Source: an uncultured Flavobacteriaceae bacterium (GTDB taxonomy: Bacteria; Bacteroidota; Bacteroidia; Flavobacteriales; Flavobacteriaceae). From it: a DNA stretch of 64,000 nt. A model generated the notes under the pieces. It was not told where the DNA came from and did no database searches. It was given only the letters and a program-made list of their open reading frames with translations. The position numbers and the translations under genes are program-made. The stretch covers positions 631,319 through 695,318 of the forward strand of contig CANMWN010000001.1 in NCBI GenBank assembly GCA_947501625.1, read 5' to 3'. Shown one piece after another: positions 9,267-18,923 of the stretch (position 1 is the first letter of the stretch; each line of letters begins with the position of its first letter).

Positions 9267-9941
9267 ATGAAAAAATTACTAGCACTATTATTATTAGTTT
9301 CAACGTTTGCTTTTGCGCAAGAAACAGTTGAACGTAAATTAGGAAATTTTGATGAAATCAAGATTTTTAACGGATTGAATGTTACTCTGAAGAAAGCCTC
9401 TAAATCAAGTATAAAAATCACTGGAAAAAAATCGGAAGAAGTAGTGGTAAAAAACGTAAACGGACGTTTAAAATTATCGATGCGTTTTCCAGAAACATTT
9501 AATTCTGATGAAGCCGAAGTAACTATTTTTTATTCTGATGAAATTTCGGTGATTGATGCTAACGAAGGTTCTTATGTTACTGTTGATGGGACATTAAAAC
9601 AAGAGCATGTAGAATTAAAAGTTCAAGAAGGAGCTATGATAGACTTGGACATTAAAACAAAGTATTTAGAAGCAAAATCTGTGACGGGAGGTACTGTTAT
9701 AGTTTCTGGAAAGGCTGAAAATCAAACAATTGAAGCAACAACAGGAGGAAATTATAAAGGGTATGATTTAAAATCTATTTATACGACAGCAACAGCGGCT
9801 TCAGGTTCTTTGGTTAGAGTTACTGTTTCTGAATTATTGGACGCGAAAGTACGATTTGGCGGAACAGTGTTTTATAAAGGGAGTCCAAAAGAGGTAAAAA
9901 GAAAGAAAATTATTGGAGGAACAATTAAATCTAAAGACTAA
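9267..9941 (+). CDS. Secreted GIN-domain (DUF2807) protein
   Basis: A 224-residue protein with a signal peptide ending FAFAQ (about residue 17) and a head GIN domain: ERKLGNFDEIKIFNGLNVTLKKA, then regular short beta repeats (VTVDGTLKQEHVELKV, VTGGTVIVSGKAENQTIEATTGGNYKG) as in the beta-helical auto-adhesin-like family common in Bacteroidota. It has no T9SS sorting domain or lipobox, so a periplasmic location is likely. Function unknown. It lies 77 bases after rnr. Confidence 0.85.
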   Translation: MKKLLALLLLVSTFAFAQETVERKLGNFDEIKIFNGLNVTLKKASKSSIKITGKKSEEVVVKNVNGRLKLSMRFPETFNSDEAEVTIFYSDEISVIDANEGSYVTVDGTLKQEHVELKVQEGAMIDLDIKTKYLEAKSVTGGTVIVSGKAENQTIEATTGGNYKGYDLKSIYTTATAASGSLVRVTVSELLDAKVRFGGTVFYKGSPKEVKRKKIIGGTIKSKD

Positions 9942-9988
9942 TTTATTTCATATATTTGTAGTCTAAAATTTAATAAAACAAATACATT

Positions 9989-10159
9989 ATGATGTTGCCT
10001 TTAATGATTAGTGGACCACAGATAATAATAATAGTAGTCGTTATTTTGTTATTATTTGGAGGTAAGAAAATTCCTGAATTAATGAGAGGATTAGGAAGTG
10101 GAATTAAAGAGTTTAAAGACGCTTCAAAAGAAGACGAAAAAGAAGACGAAAAGAAGTAA
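9989..10159 (+). CDS. tatA: Sec-independent (twin-arginine) translocase subunit TatA/TatE
   Basis: A 56-residue membrane protein forming the Tat pore that exports folded proteins. A short periplasmic start is followed by one transmembrane helix (about 11-24, Ile/Val/Leu-rich), the hinge FGGKKIPE, the amphipathic helix [15 protein letters not shown], and an acidic Lys/Glu/Asp tail. Two consecutive ATGs at 9989 and 9992 are possible starts. A perfect -7 element TATATTTG lies at 9951-9958, overlapping the end region of the preceding gene, so tatA probably has its own promoter. A strong terminator follows. No tatC is in the window. Confidence 0.93.
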   Translation: MMLPLMISGPQIIIIVVVILLLFGGKKIPELMRGLGSGIKEFKDASKEDEKEDEKK

Positions 10160-10180
10160 TATATACCTTTTATAAAATAA

Positions 10181-10211
10181 AAATCCTGCAAATAACTTGC
10201 AGGATTTTTTT
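10181..10211. terminator. Bidirectional intrinsic terminator after tatA
   Basis: Stem AAATCCTGCAA / TTGCAGGATTT (10181-10191, 10197-10207), 5-base loop, T-run to 10211; lies between tatA (+) and the SPFH gene ending at 10230 (-). Confidence 0.88.
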
Positions 10212-10229
10212 ATGAATATGATTTATAGG

Positions 10230-11150
10230 TTATTCATCTTTTTTCTTCTTAGCGTTTTTCATTGCTTCTCCTATTTGATTACTTGCAGTAAAAGAAGCTA
10301 CCATATCATTTAACATTTGACTTCCAGCTTGTGGAGAGTTAGGTAACAAAATAAGGTTACTATTAGTTTCTTGACCTATGGATTGTAAAGTATCATAATG
10401 TTGTGTAACTACAATTAATGCAGATGCTTCTTGCGAGTTGATACCAACTTTGTTCAACACTTCAACAGATTCTTCTAAACCACGTGCAATTTCTCTACGT
10501 TGGTCGGCAATACCTTGACCTTGTAATCGTTTACTTTCAGCCTCAGCCTTTGCTCTTTCAACAATTAAAATACGTTGTGCGTCTCCTTCAAATTGAGCCG
10601 CTACTTTTTCGCGTTCCGATGCATTAATTCTATTCATGGCTTGTTTTACTTGTGAGTCTGGATCAATATCGGTAACTAAAGCTTTTACAATATCGTAACC
10701 ATAATCAAGCATTGCTTCTTTTAACTCACGTTGAATAGCGAGTGCTATATCGTCTTTCTTTTCAAAAACGTCATCTAGTATCATTTTAGGAACTTCTGCC
10801 CTTACAACGTCAAATATATAAGCCTGAATTTGTTCGTGTGGATTTTGAAGTTTGTAAAATGCATCATATACTTTTTCACGAAGAATTTGAAATTGTACTG
10901 AAATTTTAAGTTGTACAAATACATCATCTTTCGTTTTAGTTTCTACAATTACATCAAGTTGTTGAATTCGTAAACTTACACGTCCTGCAACTTTTTCAAG
11001 TACAGGAATTTTCATATTTAATCCTGGACCATTAGTTCTTACAAATTTTCCAAACAATTCAACTATAGCAACAGTTTGTTGTTTTACAACAAAAAATGCG
11101 GCTAATACGATAAGTAATATTGGAATTAATATTGGTAAATAATTTAGCAT
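10230..11150 (-). CDS. SPFH/Band 7 (stomatin-like) membrane protein
   Basis: A 306-residue protein with one N-terminal transmembrane segment (LPILIPILLIVLAAFFVV), then the SPFH core: VAIVELFGKFVRTNGPGLNMKIPVLEKV and RIQQLDVIVETKTKDDVFVQLKISVQFQI, followed by a long Arg/Lys/Glu-rich coiled coil (about 185-235) and an Ala/Ser-rich tail ending in KKKKDE. Stomatin/QmcA-type proteins form large oligomeric membrane microdomain assemblies; the client here is unknown. Usually an NfeD-like partner sits beside the family; none is seen here. A TATCTTTA -7-like element on the minus strand (11182-11189) lies behind a small inverted repeat GTCATTT/AAATGAC at 11202-11216. Confidence 0.92.
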   Translation of the reverse strand: MLNYLPILIPILLIVLAAFFVVKQQTVAIVELFGKFVRTNGPGLNMKIPVLEKVAGRVSLRIQQLDVIVETKTKDDVFVQLKISVQFQILREKVYDAFYKLQNPHEQIQAYIFDVVRAEVPKMILDDVFEKKDDIALAIQRELKEAMLDYGYDIVKALVTDIDPDSQVKQAMNRINASEREKVAAQFEGDAQRILIVERAKAEAESKRLQGQGIADQRREIARGLEESVEVLNKVGINSQEASALIVVTQHYDTLQSIGQETNSNLILLPNSPQAGSQMLNDMVASFTASNQIGEAMKNAKKKKDE

Positions 11151-11389
11151 GTTTTTTTAGTTTTAAGTTAATGAATAATTGTAAAGATACTAAAAAATAA
11201 GGTCATTTGAAATGACAAGAAGAACACTATTTTTAGGCTTTACTTACTATATGAGACGCAAAAGTTCAAATTTGTTACACAAAAAAACACTTGTATAATT
11301 GTTTCTTTTTAGAGGTGAAGTGGGTTTCACTTAATTTATGTTTCAATTATTAAAGTGTTTTTGAAATAATTTTGAATCGAAAAGTATGT

Positions 11390-12943
11390 TTATAACGTAT
11401 CTATAGCATTTTTTATTCTAGCAATTGTTTCTTTTTTTCCTATAATTTCAGCAATATCAAAAAGGTATGGACCGCTCATAGCGCCAACAAGAGATAACCT
11501 AAAAGGAGGCATCACTTTTCCGAAACCTAATTCGTTTTTAGTTAACCACTCTTTTACAGTTGATTCAATACTAGAAGACGTGAAATTTTCTATGTTGGTT
11601 AGTACTGTAATTAAATCTTTCATGATTTGTGGGGTCGACTCTTTCCATTGCTTTTTTGATGCTTTCGCATCGAATTCTGCAGGGCAAATAAAGAAAAAAT
11701 TACTTAATAACCAAAAATCTGATACAAAAGCTGCTCTTTCTTTAATCAAACCAACAACTCTTTTTACGTAGTTTTTATCTTTATTTTTAAAATCAAAAGG
11801 TCTAAAAGTATCAGTTTCTGGAGTAATTAATATCTCTAATTCAGTAGTATACAAATTAGTTAATGCTTCGTCAGATGTTGATTGAAGGTACTGTTGATTA
11901 TACCATCTTGTTTTATCTGGATCAAAACGCGCACCAGATTTATTAACTCTTTCTAAATCAAATAATTGTATTAATTCTTTTAACGAAAATAACTCTTGTT
12001 CTGTTCCTGGATTCCATCCAATAAAGGCTAAGAAATTAATAACTGCTTCTGGAAAATATCCATCTTCTTTATAACCTCGAGAGACTTCATTAGTTGTTTC
12101 ATTTGTATAAGCCAATGGGAAAACTGGAAATCCTAATTTATCACCATCTCTTTTGCTTAATTTTCCTTTTCCTGTTGGCTTTAAAATCAATGGTAAATGA
12201 GCAAATTCTGGTGCATCCCAACCAAATGCTCTATATAAAAGAACGTGTAAAGCCATTGACGGTAACCATTCTTCTCCACGTATTACATGTGATATTTCCA
12301 TCAAATGATCATCTACTATATTAGCCAAATGATAGGTTGGCATACCATCAGACTTGAATAATATTTTATCATCAAGCACATTGGTATCTATTTTTATTTC
12401 ACCTCTTATGATATCATTTATAATCAATGTTTCGTCTTGAGGAGATTTAAACCGAACTACATATTTATCACCGTTTTTGATACGTTTTTGAACTTCATCA
12501 TCAGTTAAAACAAGTGAGTTTACTAGACGTCCACGCTCACGATTATGCCAATTGTAAATAAAAGTTTTTCCTTTTTCTTCATGTCCTTTTCGCTCTCTAT
12601 CTAAGTCTTCAGCAGTGTCAAAAGCATAGTAAGCATTTCCAGAATCTAAAAGTACTTGTATATATTTTTGATAAATTTCTTTACGTTCCGATTGTCTATA
12701 TGGACCAAACTTTTCATTTTTATTTACAGTTTCGTCGGGAGAAATACCTAACCAATCTAGCGAATCATTGATATATTGCTCAGCATTAGCAACATAGCGA
12801 GTTTGATCAGTATCTTCTATACGAAGTACAAACGTTCCATTATGTTTTTTGGCAAATAAATAGTTAAATAAGGCTGTTCTTACACCACCAATATGTAAAG
12901 GTCCTGTCGGACTAGGAGCAAATCTTACACGTACGTTTCCCAT
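11390..12943 (-). CDS. gltX: Glutamate--tRNA ligase
   Basis: Class I aminoacyl-tRNA synthetase charging tRNA-Glu. The N-terminus has the FAPSPTGPLHIGGVRTALFN nucleotide-binding signature with the HIGH-type HIGG at 17-20; the KMSKS-type loop is KLSKRDG near residue 260. The rest is the expected alpha-helical anticodon-binding region. At 517 residues it is slightly longer than average. It is transcribed away from the DUF4175 gene at 13011. A 446-base stretch before it on the minus strand has no other gene apart from that divergent ORF. Confidence 0.97.
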   Translation of the reverse strand: MGNVRVRFAPSPTGPLHIGGVRTALFNYLFAKKHNGTFVLRIEDTDQTRYVANAEQYINDSLDWLGISPDETVNKNEKFGPYRQSERKEIYQKYIQVLLDSGNAYYAFDTAEDLDRERKGHEEKGKTFIYNWHNRERGRLVNSLVLTDDEVQKRIKNGDKYVVRFKSPQDETLIINDIIRGEIKIDTNVLDDKILFKSDGMPTYHLANIVDDHLMEISHVIRGEEWLPSMALHVLLYRAFGWDAPEFAHLPLILKPTGKGKLSKRDGDKLGFPVFPLAYTNETTNEVSRGYKEDGYFPEAVINFLAFIGWNPGTEQELFSLKELIQLFDLERVNKSGARFDPDKTRWYNQQYLQSTSDEALTNLYTTELEILITPETDTFRPFDFKNKDKNYVKRVVGLIKERAAFVSDFWLLSNFFFICPAEFDAKASKKQWKESTPQIMKDLITVLTNIENFTSSSIESTVKEWLTKNELGFGKVMPPFRLSLVGAMSGPYLFDIAEIIGKKETIARIKNAIDTL

Positions 12944-12963
12944 AATTTTGTTAAAATAAAGTG

Positions 12964-12971
12964 CAAAGATA
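12964..12971 (-). promoter_or_regulatory. -7 element of the gltX promoter
   Basis: On the minus strand this reads TATCTTTG, an exact TAnnTTTG match, 20 bases before the gltX ATG. No TTG occurs at the ideal upstream distance. A + strand TATTTTTA at 12991-12998 could be the divergent -7 for the DUF4175 gene. Confidence 0.5.
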
Positions 12972-13010
12972 CTATTAGATTACAAAAATTGTATTTTTAT
13001 GAGTTAAATA

Positions 13011-16000
13011 ATGAGCAATTTCCAAAACATACAATCTAAATTACAAGAGTTTGTTAAAAAATACTATACCAACGAACTCATCAAAGGACTTATACTATTT
13101 AGTTCTTTCGGGTTGCTTTACTTCATTTTCACACTACTAGTTGAGTATTTTTTATGGCTCCAACCTACCATGAGGACAATATTATTTTGGGTATTCATTT
13201 TCGTTGAATTTGGCTTATTAATTAAGTATATTGTTATTCCAATCGCTAAGTTATTTGGAATACAAAAGGGTATTTCTATAGAAGAAGCCTCCAAAATTAT
13301 TGGTAATCATTTCAAAGAAGTAGATGATAAATTGCTAAATATCATACAGTTAAATAATAGTTCATCACAATCTGAATTATTAATTGCCAGTATTAACCAG
13401 AAATCAAAAGATTTAGAGCCAATACCTTTTAAAAGAGCAATTGATTTTACAACCAATAAAAAGCATTTAAAATATTTAGCCATTCCGTTGATGATTTGGT
13501 TGGTTACTTTAGTCACAGGAAATAGCAATGTTTTTACTGATAGTTATAAAAGAGTAGTTAATCATCAAATTGCCTATGAACCTCCAGCGCCTTTTAGTTT
13601 TCATGTGTTGAACGACCAAATGAGTGTTGTTCAAGGAAAACCCTTTAAGGTTTCAATAGAAACAAGAGGAAAAGTTATCCCAGAAGATGTACAAATACGA
13701 TTGGATGATAATAGTTATTTTATTCAAAATAATGGTTTAGGTTCCTTTGAATATTCATTTTTAAACCTCCAAGAGCCTGTCAATTTTTATTTTGAATCTA
13801 ATGGAGTAAAATCTAAACCTTATTCTGTTGACATCATTAAAACACCTATAATCAATCAATTATCTATTAATTTAGACTACCCATCATATACTAAAAAACA
13901 AGATGAAGTTATAGTTAATACAGGTACGACGACAGTTCCATCTGGAACAAAAGTTACTTGGAATGTTAGTGCAATAAATACTGATACTATTGCTTTTATT
14001 TCTGATGATATTCAATATTTTAAACCAATCACTCAAGATAAATTTGAATTTAATAAAGCTCTTAATAGAAATTTAGATTATCAAATTTCTTCTTCTAACA
14101 GTAATTTAAAAAACTACGAATCTTTAAATTTTTCTATTCAAGTCATTCAAGACGAATATCCAAAAATTGAAGTTCAATCAGATATAGATTCTATTTCTAA
14201 AGGACCAGTTCAATTTATTGGGCAGTTAAGTGATGATTATGGTTTTAAAAGTTTAGAATTAATTTATTATGACAAGAATCAACCTAAAGATGTTTTAAAA
14301 TACTCATTTGAAATTACTAATAGTTCATTTCAAGAATTCCATTATATATTTCCAGATGGGTTAAATTTACAAGAAGGAATTTCTTATGACATGTATTTTC
14401 AAGTATCTGATAATGATTATGTTAATGGGTTTAAAACTAGTAGAAGTAAAGTTTTTAGTTACTATAATAAAACAGAAACCGAGTTAAAAAATCAATTGTT
14501 AGATGAACAAAAAAGCACTATTGAAGATTTTCAAAAATCGATTGAAAAATCTAAAGAAGTAAAGAACGATTTTCAGAAAATGCAAGAGGTATTGCAGAAT
14601 AAATCTGAAATGAATTGGAATGATCAAAAGAAACTTTCAAATTTTTTAAAGCGTCAAGAAGAGTATGAACAAATGATGCAACGTCAAACGGAACAATTAG
14701 AGCAAAACCTTAAAGAACAGCCATCTATTAATGACCCTTTATTAAAAGAACGCAAAAAAGATTTAGAACAACGCTTAAGAGAAACAAAAGAATTGGCTAA
14801 ACAGGAAAAACTTCTTGATGAATTAAAAGAATTGGCTGAAAAATTAAACAAAGAGCAGTTAACCGAAAAATTAAAAAAATTAACAGAACAAAATAAGCAA
14901 AATGAACGTAGTTTAGAACGTATTTTAGAATTAACGAAGCGTTTTTATGTTGAACAAAAAATGAATCAAATTCAAGAAAAATTGAAAGAATTGGCCAAAA
15001 AGCAAGAAGAATTGGCTAATAATGATCAAAATTCTTCACACAAGCAAAAGGAGTTAAATAAGCAATTTGATGATTTAAAGAAGGAATTGAATCAACTCGA
15101 TAATGATAATAAAGAGTTACAGAAACCAATGGATTTGCCTGATTTTTCAAAAGAAGAGCAAAAAGTTGATGAACAACAAAAATTGGCAACTGATAAATTA
15201 GAAGAACAAGAAGAAAAACAAAACAAAGATGATGAAGAATCTGACTCTGAAGAAAACAGTCAGCAAAAGAGTTTTAAATCGGCTCAAAAAAATCAAAAAT
15301 CAGCAGCTCAAAAAATGAAGCAAATGAGTGGAAAAATGCAAGAATCTATGATGTCTATGCAAGGAGAAAGTATGGATGAAGATATTGCAGCATTAAGAGT
15401 CATTCTTGAAAATTTAGTTGAATTTTCATTCCAACAAGAAGATTTGATAGATAAGTTTTCATCAACCAACTCTTCTCATCCTGATTATTCAATTAACCTA
15501 AAAAAACAATATGTTTTGCAAGAATACTTTGAACATATTGATGATAGTTTATACACACTTTCTTTGCGTCAACCTCGAATAGGCTCATCAATTTTTAAAG
15601 ATCTAGCCAAGGTTCACTATCATTTGGAAGAATCCATCACTCATTTTACTGATAATCAGTTTAATACAGGTGTTTCTGATCAACAGTTTGTAATGACTTC
15701 TGCCAATAATATTGCATATTTATTAAGTAATATTTTAGATAGTATGCAAAATTCTACACCTTCTATTGGCCAAGGAAAAGGAAAAAATGGCCAATCTTTT
15801 AGTTTGCCTGACATTATTCAAAAACAAGATGAATTAATGGAGTCTATGAAAAAAGGCATGAAAGATGGTAAACAAAATAAAGGAAAAGAAGGTAAGGATA
15901 GTGAATCTGGGGAAAAAGGACCACAACAAAGTGGTGGTTCTGGTGAAGGAGAGCAAATTAATGGAGAGTTATATGAAATATATAAGCAACAGTCTCAGTT

Positions 16001-16376
16001 AAGACAATTGTTTAATGATAAGTTAGGTGAGAATACTGGAATTAATTCTAAGGGTAATAATGCTTCTAAGTTGATGGAAGAACTAGAGCAAGAAATACTT
16101 GAAAGAGGCTTCACTAATGAGGTATTGGATAAAATGTTGAATTTGAAGCATGAACTGTTAAAATTAGAAAATGCTATCAATCAACAAGGAAAAGAAGAAA
16201 AGAGAGAATCAATTACCAATGATAATCAATTTAATTTAAGAACAATTGATAGTATTAAGTTAAATAGATTAAAATTTATTCAAAATGAAATTTTAAATAG
16301 ACAATCAATACCTTTGCAGTCTATTTATAAAAAGAAAGTCCAAGAATATTTTAAATATGATACAATTCAATTATGA
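13011..16376 (+). CDS. DUF4175 family large membrane/coiled-coil protein
   Basis: An 1121-residue protein with the flavobacterial DUF4175 architecture: transmembrane helices near residues 24-45, 54-74 and 155-170, then a beta-rich extracytoplasmic region (about 190-480) containing strand-rich Ig-like stretches, and a very long charged coiled coil (about 490-780) full of Lys, Glu and Gln. A further helical region follows, with a low-complexity GKGKNGQ / GKQNKGKEGKDSESGEKG segment near 920-985 and a helical C-terminus. The function of the family is not known to me; the shape suggests an envelope-spanning structural or mechanical role. It overlaps ybeY by 20 bases, so the two are translationally linked. 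Confidence 0.85.
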   Translation: MSNFQNIQSKLQEFVKKYYTNELIKGLILFSSFGLLYFIFTLLVEYFLWLQPTMRTILFWVFIFVEFGLLIKYIVIPIAKLFGIQKGISIEEASKIIGNHFKEVDDKLLNIIQLNNSSSQSELLIASINQKSKDLEPIPFKRAIDFTTNKKHLKYLAIPLMIWLVTLVTGNSNVFTDSYKRVVNHQIAYEPPAPFSFHVLNDQMSVVQGKPFKVSIETRGKVIPEDVQIRLDDNSYFIQNNGLGSFEYSFLNLQEPVNFYFESNGVKSKPYSVDIIKTPIINQLSINLDYPSYTKKQDEVIVNTGTTTVPSGTKVTWNVSAINTDTIAFISDDIQYFKPITQDKFEFNKALNRNLDYQISSSNSNLKNYESLNFSIQVIQDEYPKIEVQSDIDSISKGPVQFIGQLSDDYGFKSLELIYYDKNQPKDVLKYSFEITNSSFQEFHYIFPDGLNLQEGISYDMYFQVSDNDYVNGFKTSRSKVFSYYNKTETELKNQLLDEQKSTIEDFQKSIEKSKEVKNDFQKMQEVLQNKSEMNWNDQKKLSNFLKRQEEYEQMMQRQTEQLEQNLKEQPSINDPLLKERKKDLEQRLRETKELAKQEKLLDELKELAEKLNKEQLTEKLKKLTEQNKQNERSLERILELTKRFYVEQKMNQIQEKLKELAKKQEELANNDQNSSHKQKELNKQFDDLKKELNQLDNDNKELQKPMDLPDFSKEEQKVDEQQKLATDKLEEQEEKQNKDDEESDSEENSQQKSFKSAQKNQKSAAQKMKQMSGKMQESMMSMQGESMDEDIAALRVILENLVEFSFQQEDLIDKFSSTNSSHPDYSINLKKQYVLQEYFEHIDDSLYTLSLRQPRIGSSIFKDLAKVHYHLEESITHFTDNQFNTGVSDQQFVMTSANNIAYLLSNILDSMQNSTPSIGQGKGKNGQSFSLPDIIQKQDELMESMKKGMKDGKQNKGKEGKDSESGEKGPQQSGGSGEGEQINGELYEIYKQQSQLRQLFNDKLGENTGINSKGNNASKLMEELEQEILERGFTNEVLDKMLNLKHELLKLENAINQQGKEEKRESITNDNQFNLRTIDSIKLNRLKFIQNEILNRQSIPLQSIYKKKVQEYFKYDTIQL

Positions 16377-16764
16377 AATTAATTTTGAATTAGAAAACGC
16401 AATTAGTACTTCTAATTGGGTTTCTAATGTAATAATTGACGAAGATTTTCAAGAAGGTGAGATTAATTATATCTTTTGTGATGATGACTATTTACTTGAA
16501 AAGAACATTAAATACCTGAATCACAACACTTTAACTGATATTATTAGCTTTGATTATACTATGGGCAAACTAATTTCAGGCGATATTTTTATCTCTATTG
16601 ATAGAGTAAGAGAAAATGCTATTGAATTTGACAATTCTTTTCAAGAAGAGCTACATAGAGTTATTATTCATGGTATACTTCATTTTGTAGGTTATAATGA
16701 TAAATCTTCTCAAGAAAAATTATTAATGAGAAGTAAAGAAGATTTTTATCTTTCTAAACGTTAA
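16357..16764 (+). CDS. ybeY: rRNA maturation endoribonuclease YbeY
   Basis: Metal-dependent endoribonuclease for 16S rRNA 3'-end processing and ribosome quality control. The 135-residue sequence has the family core: YIFCDDDYLLEKNIKYLNHNTLTDIISF, then GDIFISIDRVRENA, then the zinc motif HGILHFVGYND. The first two His ligands are present; the third, usually His in GYDH, is replaced by Asp/Asn (GYNDKSS). The ORF starts inside the preceding DUF4175 gene (20-base overlap); there is no later in-frame ATG that would keep the N-terminal strand. Confidence 0.94.
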   Translation: MIQFNYEINFELENAISTSNWVSNVIIDEDFQEGEINYIFCDDDYLLEKNIKYLNHNTLTDIISFDYTMGKLISGDIFISIDRVRENAIEFDNSFQEELHRVIIHGILHFVGYNDKSSQEKLLMRSKEDFYLSKR

Positions 16765-16770
16765 AAATTG

Positions 16771-16786
16771 CGTTCCACGTGGAACA
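16771..16786. other. parS-like ParB binding site 1
   Basis: CGTTCCACGTGGAACA matches the parS consensus TGTTnCACGTGnAACA at 15 of 16 positions (first base differs) and has a perfect 14-bp palindrome at 16772-16785. It lies 6 bases after the ybeY stop. A decayed half-site GTGGAACA follows at 16869-16876. Confidence 0.82.
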
Positions 16787-16808
16787 ATCACCTTTTTTCA
16801 AATTTTAC

Positions 16809-16833
16809 AGAGTCACTTTGCTGACTCTTTTTT
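16809..16833 (+). terminator. Intrinsic terminator after ybeY
   Basis: Stem AGAGTCA / TGACTCT (16809-16815, 16822-16828), loop CTTTGC, then a run of Ts. It ends the DUF4175-ybeY transcript before mnmG. Confidence 0.85.
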
Positions 16834-16993
16834 ATTGCCTTTTTTTTGTAGAAACTATAAACATTAGCGTGGAACATTTTGTGATTTTCTAATAATATAT
16901 TTTTATATTTAATTTAAAGAATTGATAATCAATTATATAACTATATTTTTTTGAATTAAAGCTTTTAAGTTTATGCATCTGAATTTGATTTTT

Positions 16994-17001
16994 TATCTTT
17001 G
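16994..17001 (+). promoter_or_regulatory. -7 element of the mnmG promoter
   Basis: TATCTTTG, exact match to TAnnTTTG, 44 bases before the ATG. The predicted start of transcription (near 17006) would put parS site 2 inside the 5' untranslated leader. No well-spaced TTG is visible. Confidence 0.5.
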
Positions 17002-17023
17002 CAAAAATTTTCAATCATTTTTA

Positions 17024-17039
17024 GGTTTCACGTGGAACA
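17024..17039. other. parS-like ParB binding site 2
   Basis: GGTTTCACGTGGAACA, 15 of 16 consensus positions (first base differs), with CACGTG core and one TTTC and one GGAA arm. It is 6 bases before the mnmG start codon. Confidence 0.8.
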
Positions 17040-17045
17040 ATTGCC

Positions 17046-18923
17046 ATGAGTATATATACAACAACATACGATGTTATAGTAGTAGGAGGAGGACATGCAG
17101 GTAGCGAGGCAGCAGCTGCAGCGGCAAATTTAGGTAGTCATACGTTGCTCATTACGATGAGTTTGCAAAACATTGCTCAAATGAGTTGCAATCCTGCTAT
17201 GGGAGGAATTGCAAAAGGTCAAATAGTTAGAGAGATTGATGCTTTAGGAGGATATAGCGCCATTATTACCGACAAAACAGCTATACAGTTCAAAATGTTG
17301 AATAAGTCCAAAGGACCAGCTATGTGGAGTCCAAGAGCACAGAGTGATAGAATGCGTTTTGCTGAGGCTTGGAGAGAGCAATTGGAGAGTATAGAGAAAT
17401 TAGATATGTTCCAAGATTCAGTTAATGGCCTTTTATTTGATGAAAATAAAATTGTTGGTGTTAAAACTGCTTTAGGAATTGAAATTAAAGCTAAAACAGT
17501 AATTGTTACAGCCGGAACATTTTTAAATGGTTTAATTCATATTGGCGAAAAAACTTTTGGAGGAGGTAGAGCAGGAGAAAGAGCTTCTACAGGTATTACT
17601 GAAGATTTGGTGCAAAAAGGTTTTGAATCAGGTAGAATGAAAACAGGGACACCACCAAGAGTGGATGCTCGTTCATTAGATTTTTCTAAAATGATAGAGC
17701 AACCAGGAGACTCAAAGCCATCAAAGTTTTCTTATTTACAAGATATTGAACCTATAAAGCAACAGCGTTCGTGCTATATGACTTATACTTCAAAAGAAGT
17801 ACACGATTTATTAAGAGAAGGCTTTGAGAGATCGCCAATGTTTAACGGCCGTATTCAAAGTACTGGACCTAGATATTGTCCTTCTATTGAAGATAAAATT
17901 GATCGATTTGCTTCCAAGGAAAGACATCAAATGTTTATTGAACCAGAAGGCTGGAACACTACTGAAATCTATGTAAATGGTTTTTCAACATCACTTCCTG
18001 ATGATGTTCAAGATAAAGCAATACGTAAGGTTGCTGGATTTGAAAAAGTTAAGTTTTTAAGGTACGGATATGCAATTGAATATGACTATTTTCCTCCTAC
18101 TCAATTGAAACATACATTAGAAACAAAATTAATAGATAATCTATATTTTGCAGGTCAAATAAATGGTACTACTGGTTATGAAGAAGCTGCATCTCAAGGA
18201 TTGATGGCAGGAATTAACGCTGCTTTAAATGTGCAGAATAGGGAACCGTTTATACTTAAAAGAAACGAAGCTTATATAGGAGTTTTAATTGATGATTTGA
18301 TAACAAAAGGAACAGAAGAGCCTTATAGAATGTTTACTTCAAGAGCGGAATATAGAACGCTTTTGAGACAAGATAATGCAGATTTAAGACTAACACCTAA
18401 GGGTTATAAATTGGGATTGGCTAGCAAAGAACGTTTAGATAGAGTAAAAGAAAAAAAGGAAAAAACAGATTTGTTCATTAAATTTTTACAAGAAACTAGC
18501 GTGAGGCCAGAAGAAATAAATCCTATTTTAGAGAAACGAAATACTGCGATTATATCTCAGCCTATGAAGATGATTCGTATAGCTTCAAGACCTCAAATTG
18601 ACTTTGAAGATTTAAAGAGGTTGACAAAAGTTAATCAATATATTAAAGATGAAAATTTGGATGAAGAGGTTGTAGAACAGACAGAAATTCATGTAAAATA
18701 TGCTGGATATATTGCAAAAGAAAAGAACAATGCTGATAAGTTGAATAGGCTTGAAAATGTTAGAATTCCTGATAATTTTGATTACGATAAATTAAAGTCT
18801 GTATCAATAGAAGCAAAGCAAAAATTGTCTAAAATCAGACCAACAACAATAGCACAAGCAAGCAGAATAAGTGGCGTTTCACCAAGTGATGTCTCAGTGT
18901 TGTTAGTATATATGGGCAGATAG
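17046..18923 (+). CDS. mnmG: tRNA U34 carboxymethylaminomethyl-modifying enzyme, FAD subunit
   Basis: FAD- and folate-dependent partner of MnmE in forming cmnm5U at the wobble position of several tRNAs (older name GidA). The N-terminus has the FAD Rossmann motif VVGGGHAGSEAAAAAANLG; then CNPAMGGIAKGQIVREIDALGG, GTPPRV, the conserved PRYCPSIEDKI and the C-terminal FAGQINGTTGYEEAASQGLMAGINAA block followed by the MnmE-binding helical domain. At 625 residues it is full length. It is flanked by ParB-type sites on both sides, and homologues often sit near replication origins. Confidence 0.97.
   Translation: MSIYTTTYDVIVVGGGHAGSEAAAAAANLGSHTLLITMSLQNIAQMSCNPAMGGIAKGQIVREIDALGGYSAIITDKTAIQFKMLNKSKGPAMWSPRAQSDRMRFAEAWREQLESIEKLDMFQDSVNGLLFDENKIVGVKTALGIEIKAKTVIVTAGTFLNGLIHIGEKTFGGGRAGERASTGITEDLVQKGFESGRMKTGTPPRVDARSLDFSKMIEQPGDSKPSKFSYLQDIEPIKQQRSCYMTYTSKEVHDLLREGFERSPMFNGRIQSTGPRYCPSIEDKIDRFASKERHQMFIEPEGWNTTEIYVNGFSTSLPDDVQDKAIRKVAGFEKVKFLRYGYAIEYDYFPPTQLKHTLETKLIDNLYFAGQINGTTGYEEAASQGLMAGINAALNVQNREPFILKRNEAYIGVLIDDLITKGTEEPYRMFTSRAEYRTLLRQDNADLRLTPKGYKLGLASKERLDRVKEKKEKTDLFIKFLQETSVRPEEINPILEKRNTAIISQPMKMIRIASRPQIDFEDLKRLTKVNQYIKDENLDEEVVEQTEIHVKYAGYIAKEKNNADKLNRLENVRIPDNFDYDKLKSVSIEAKQKLSKIRPTTIAQASRISGVSPSDVSVLLVYMGR

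Noticed and set aside
10481-10486. CACGTG inside the SPFH gene as a fourth parS site
   Set aside because: Only the 6-base core matches; both arms differ from the consensus.
11202-11216. GTCATTT/AAATGAC inverted repeat before the SPFH gene as an operator
   Set aside because: Single short AT-rich palindrome with no regulator gene nearby; too weak to list separately.
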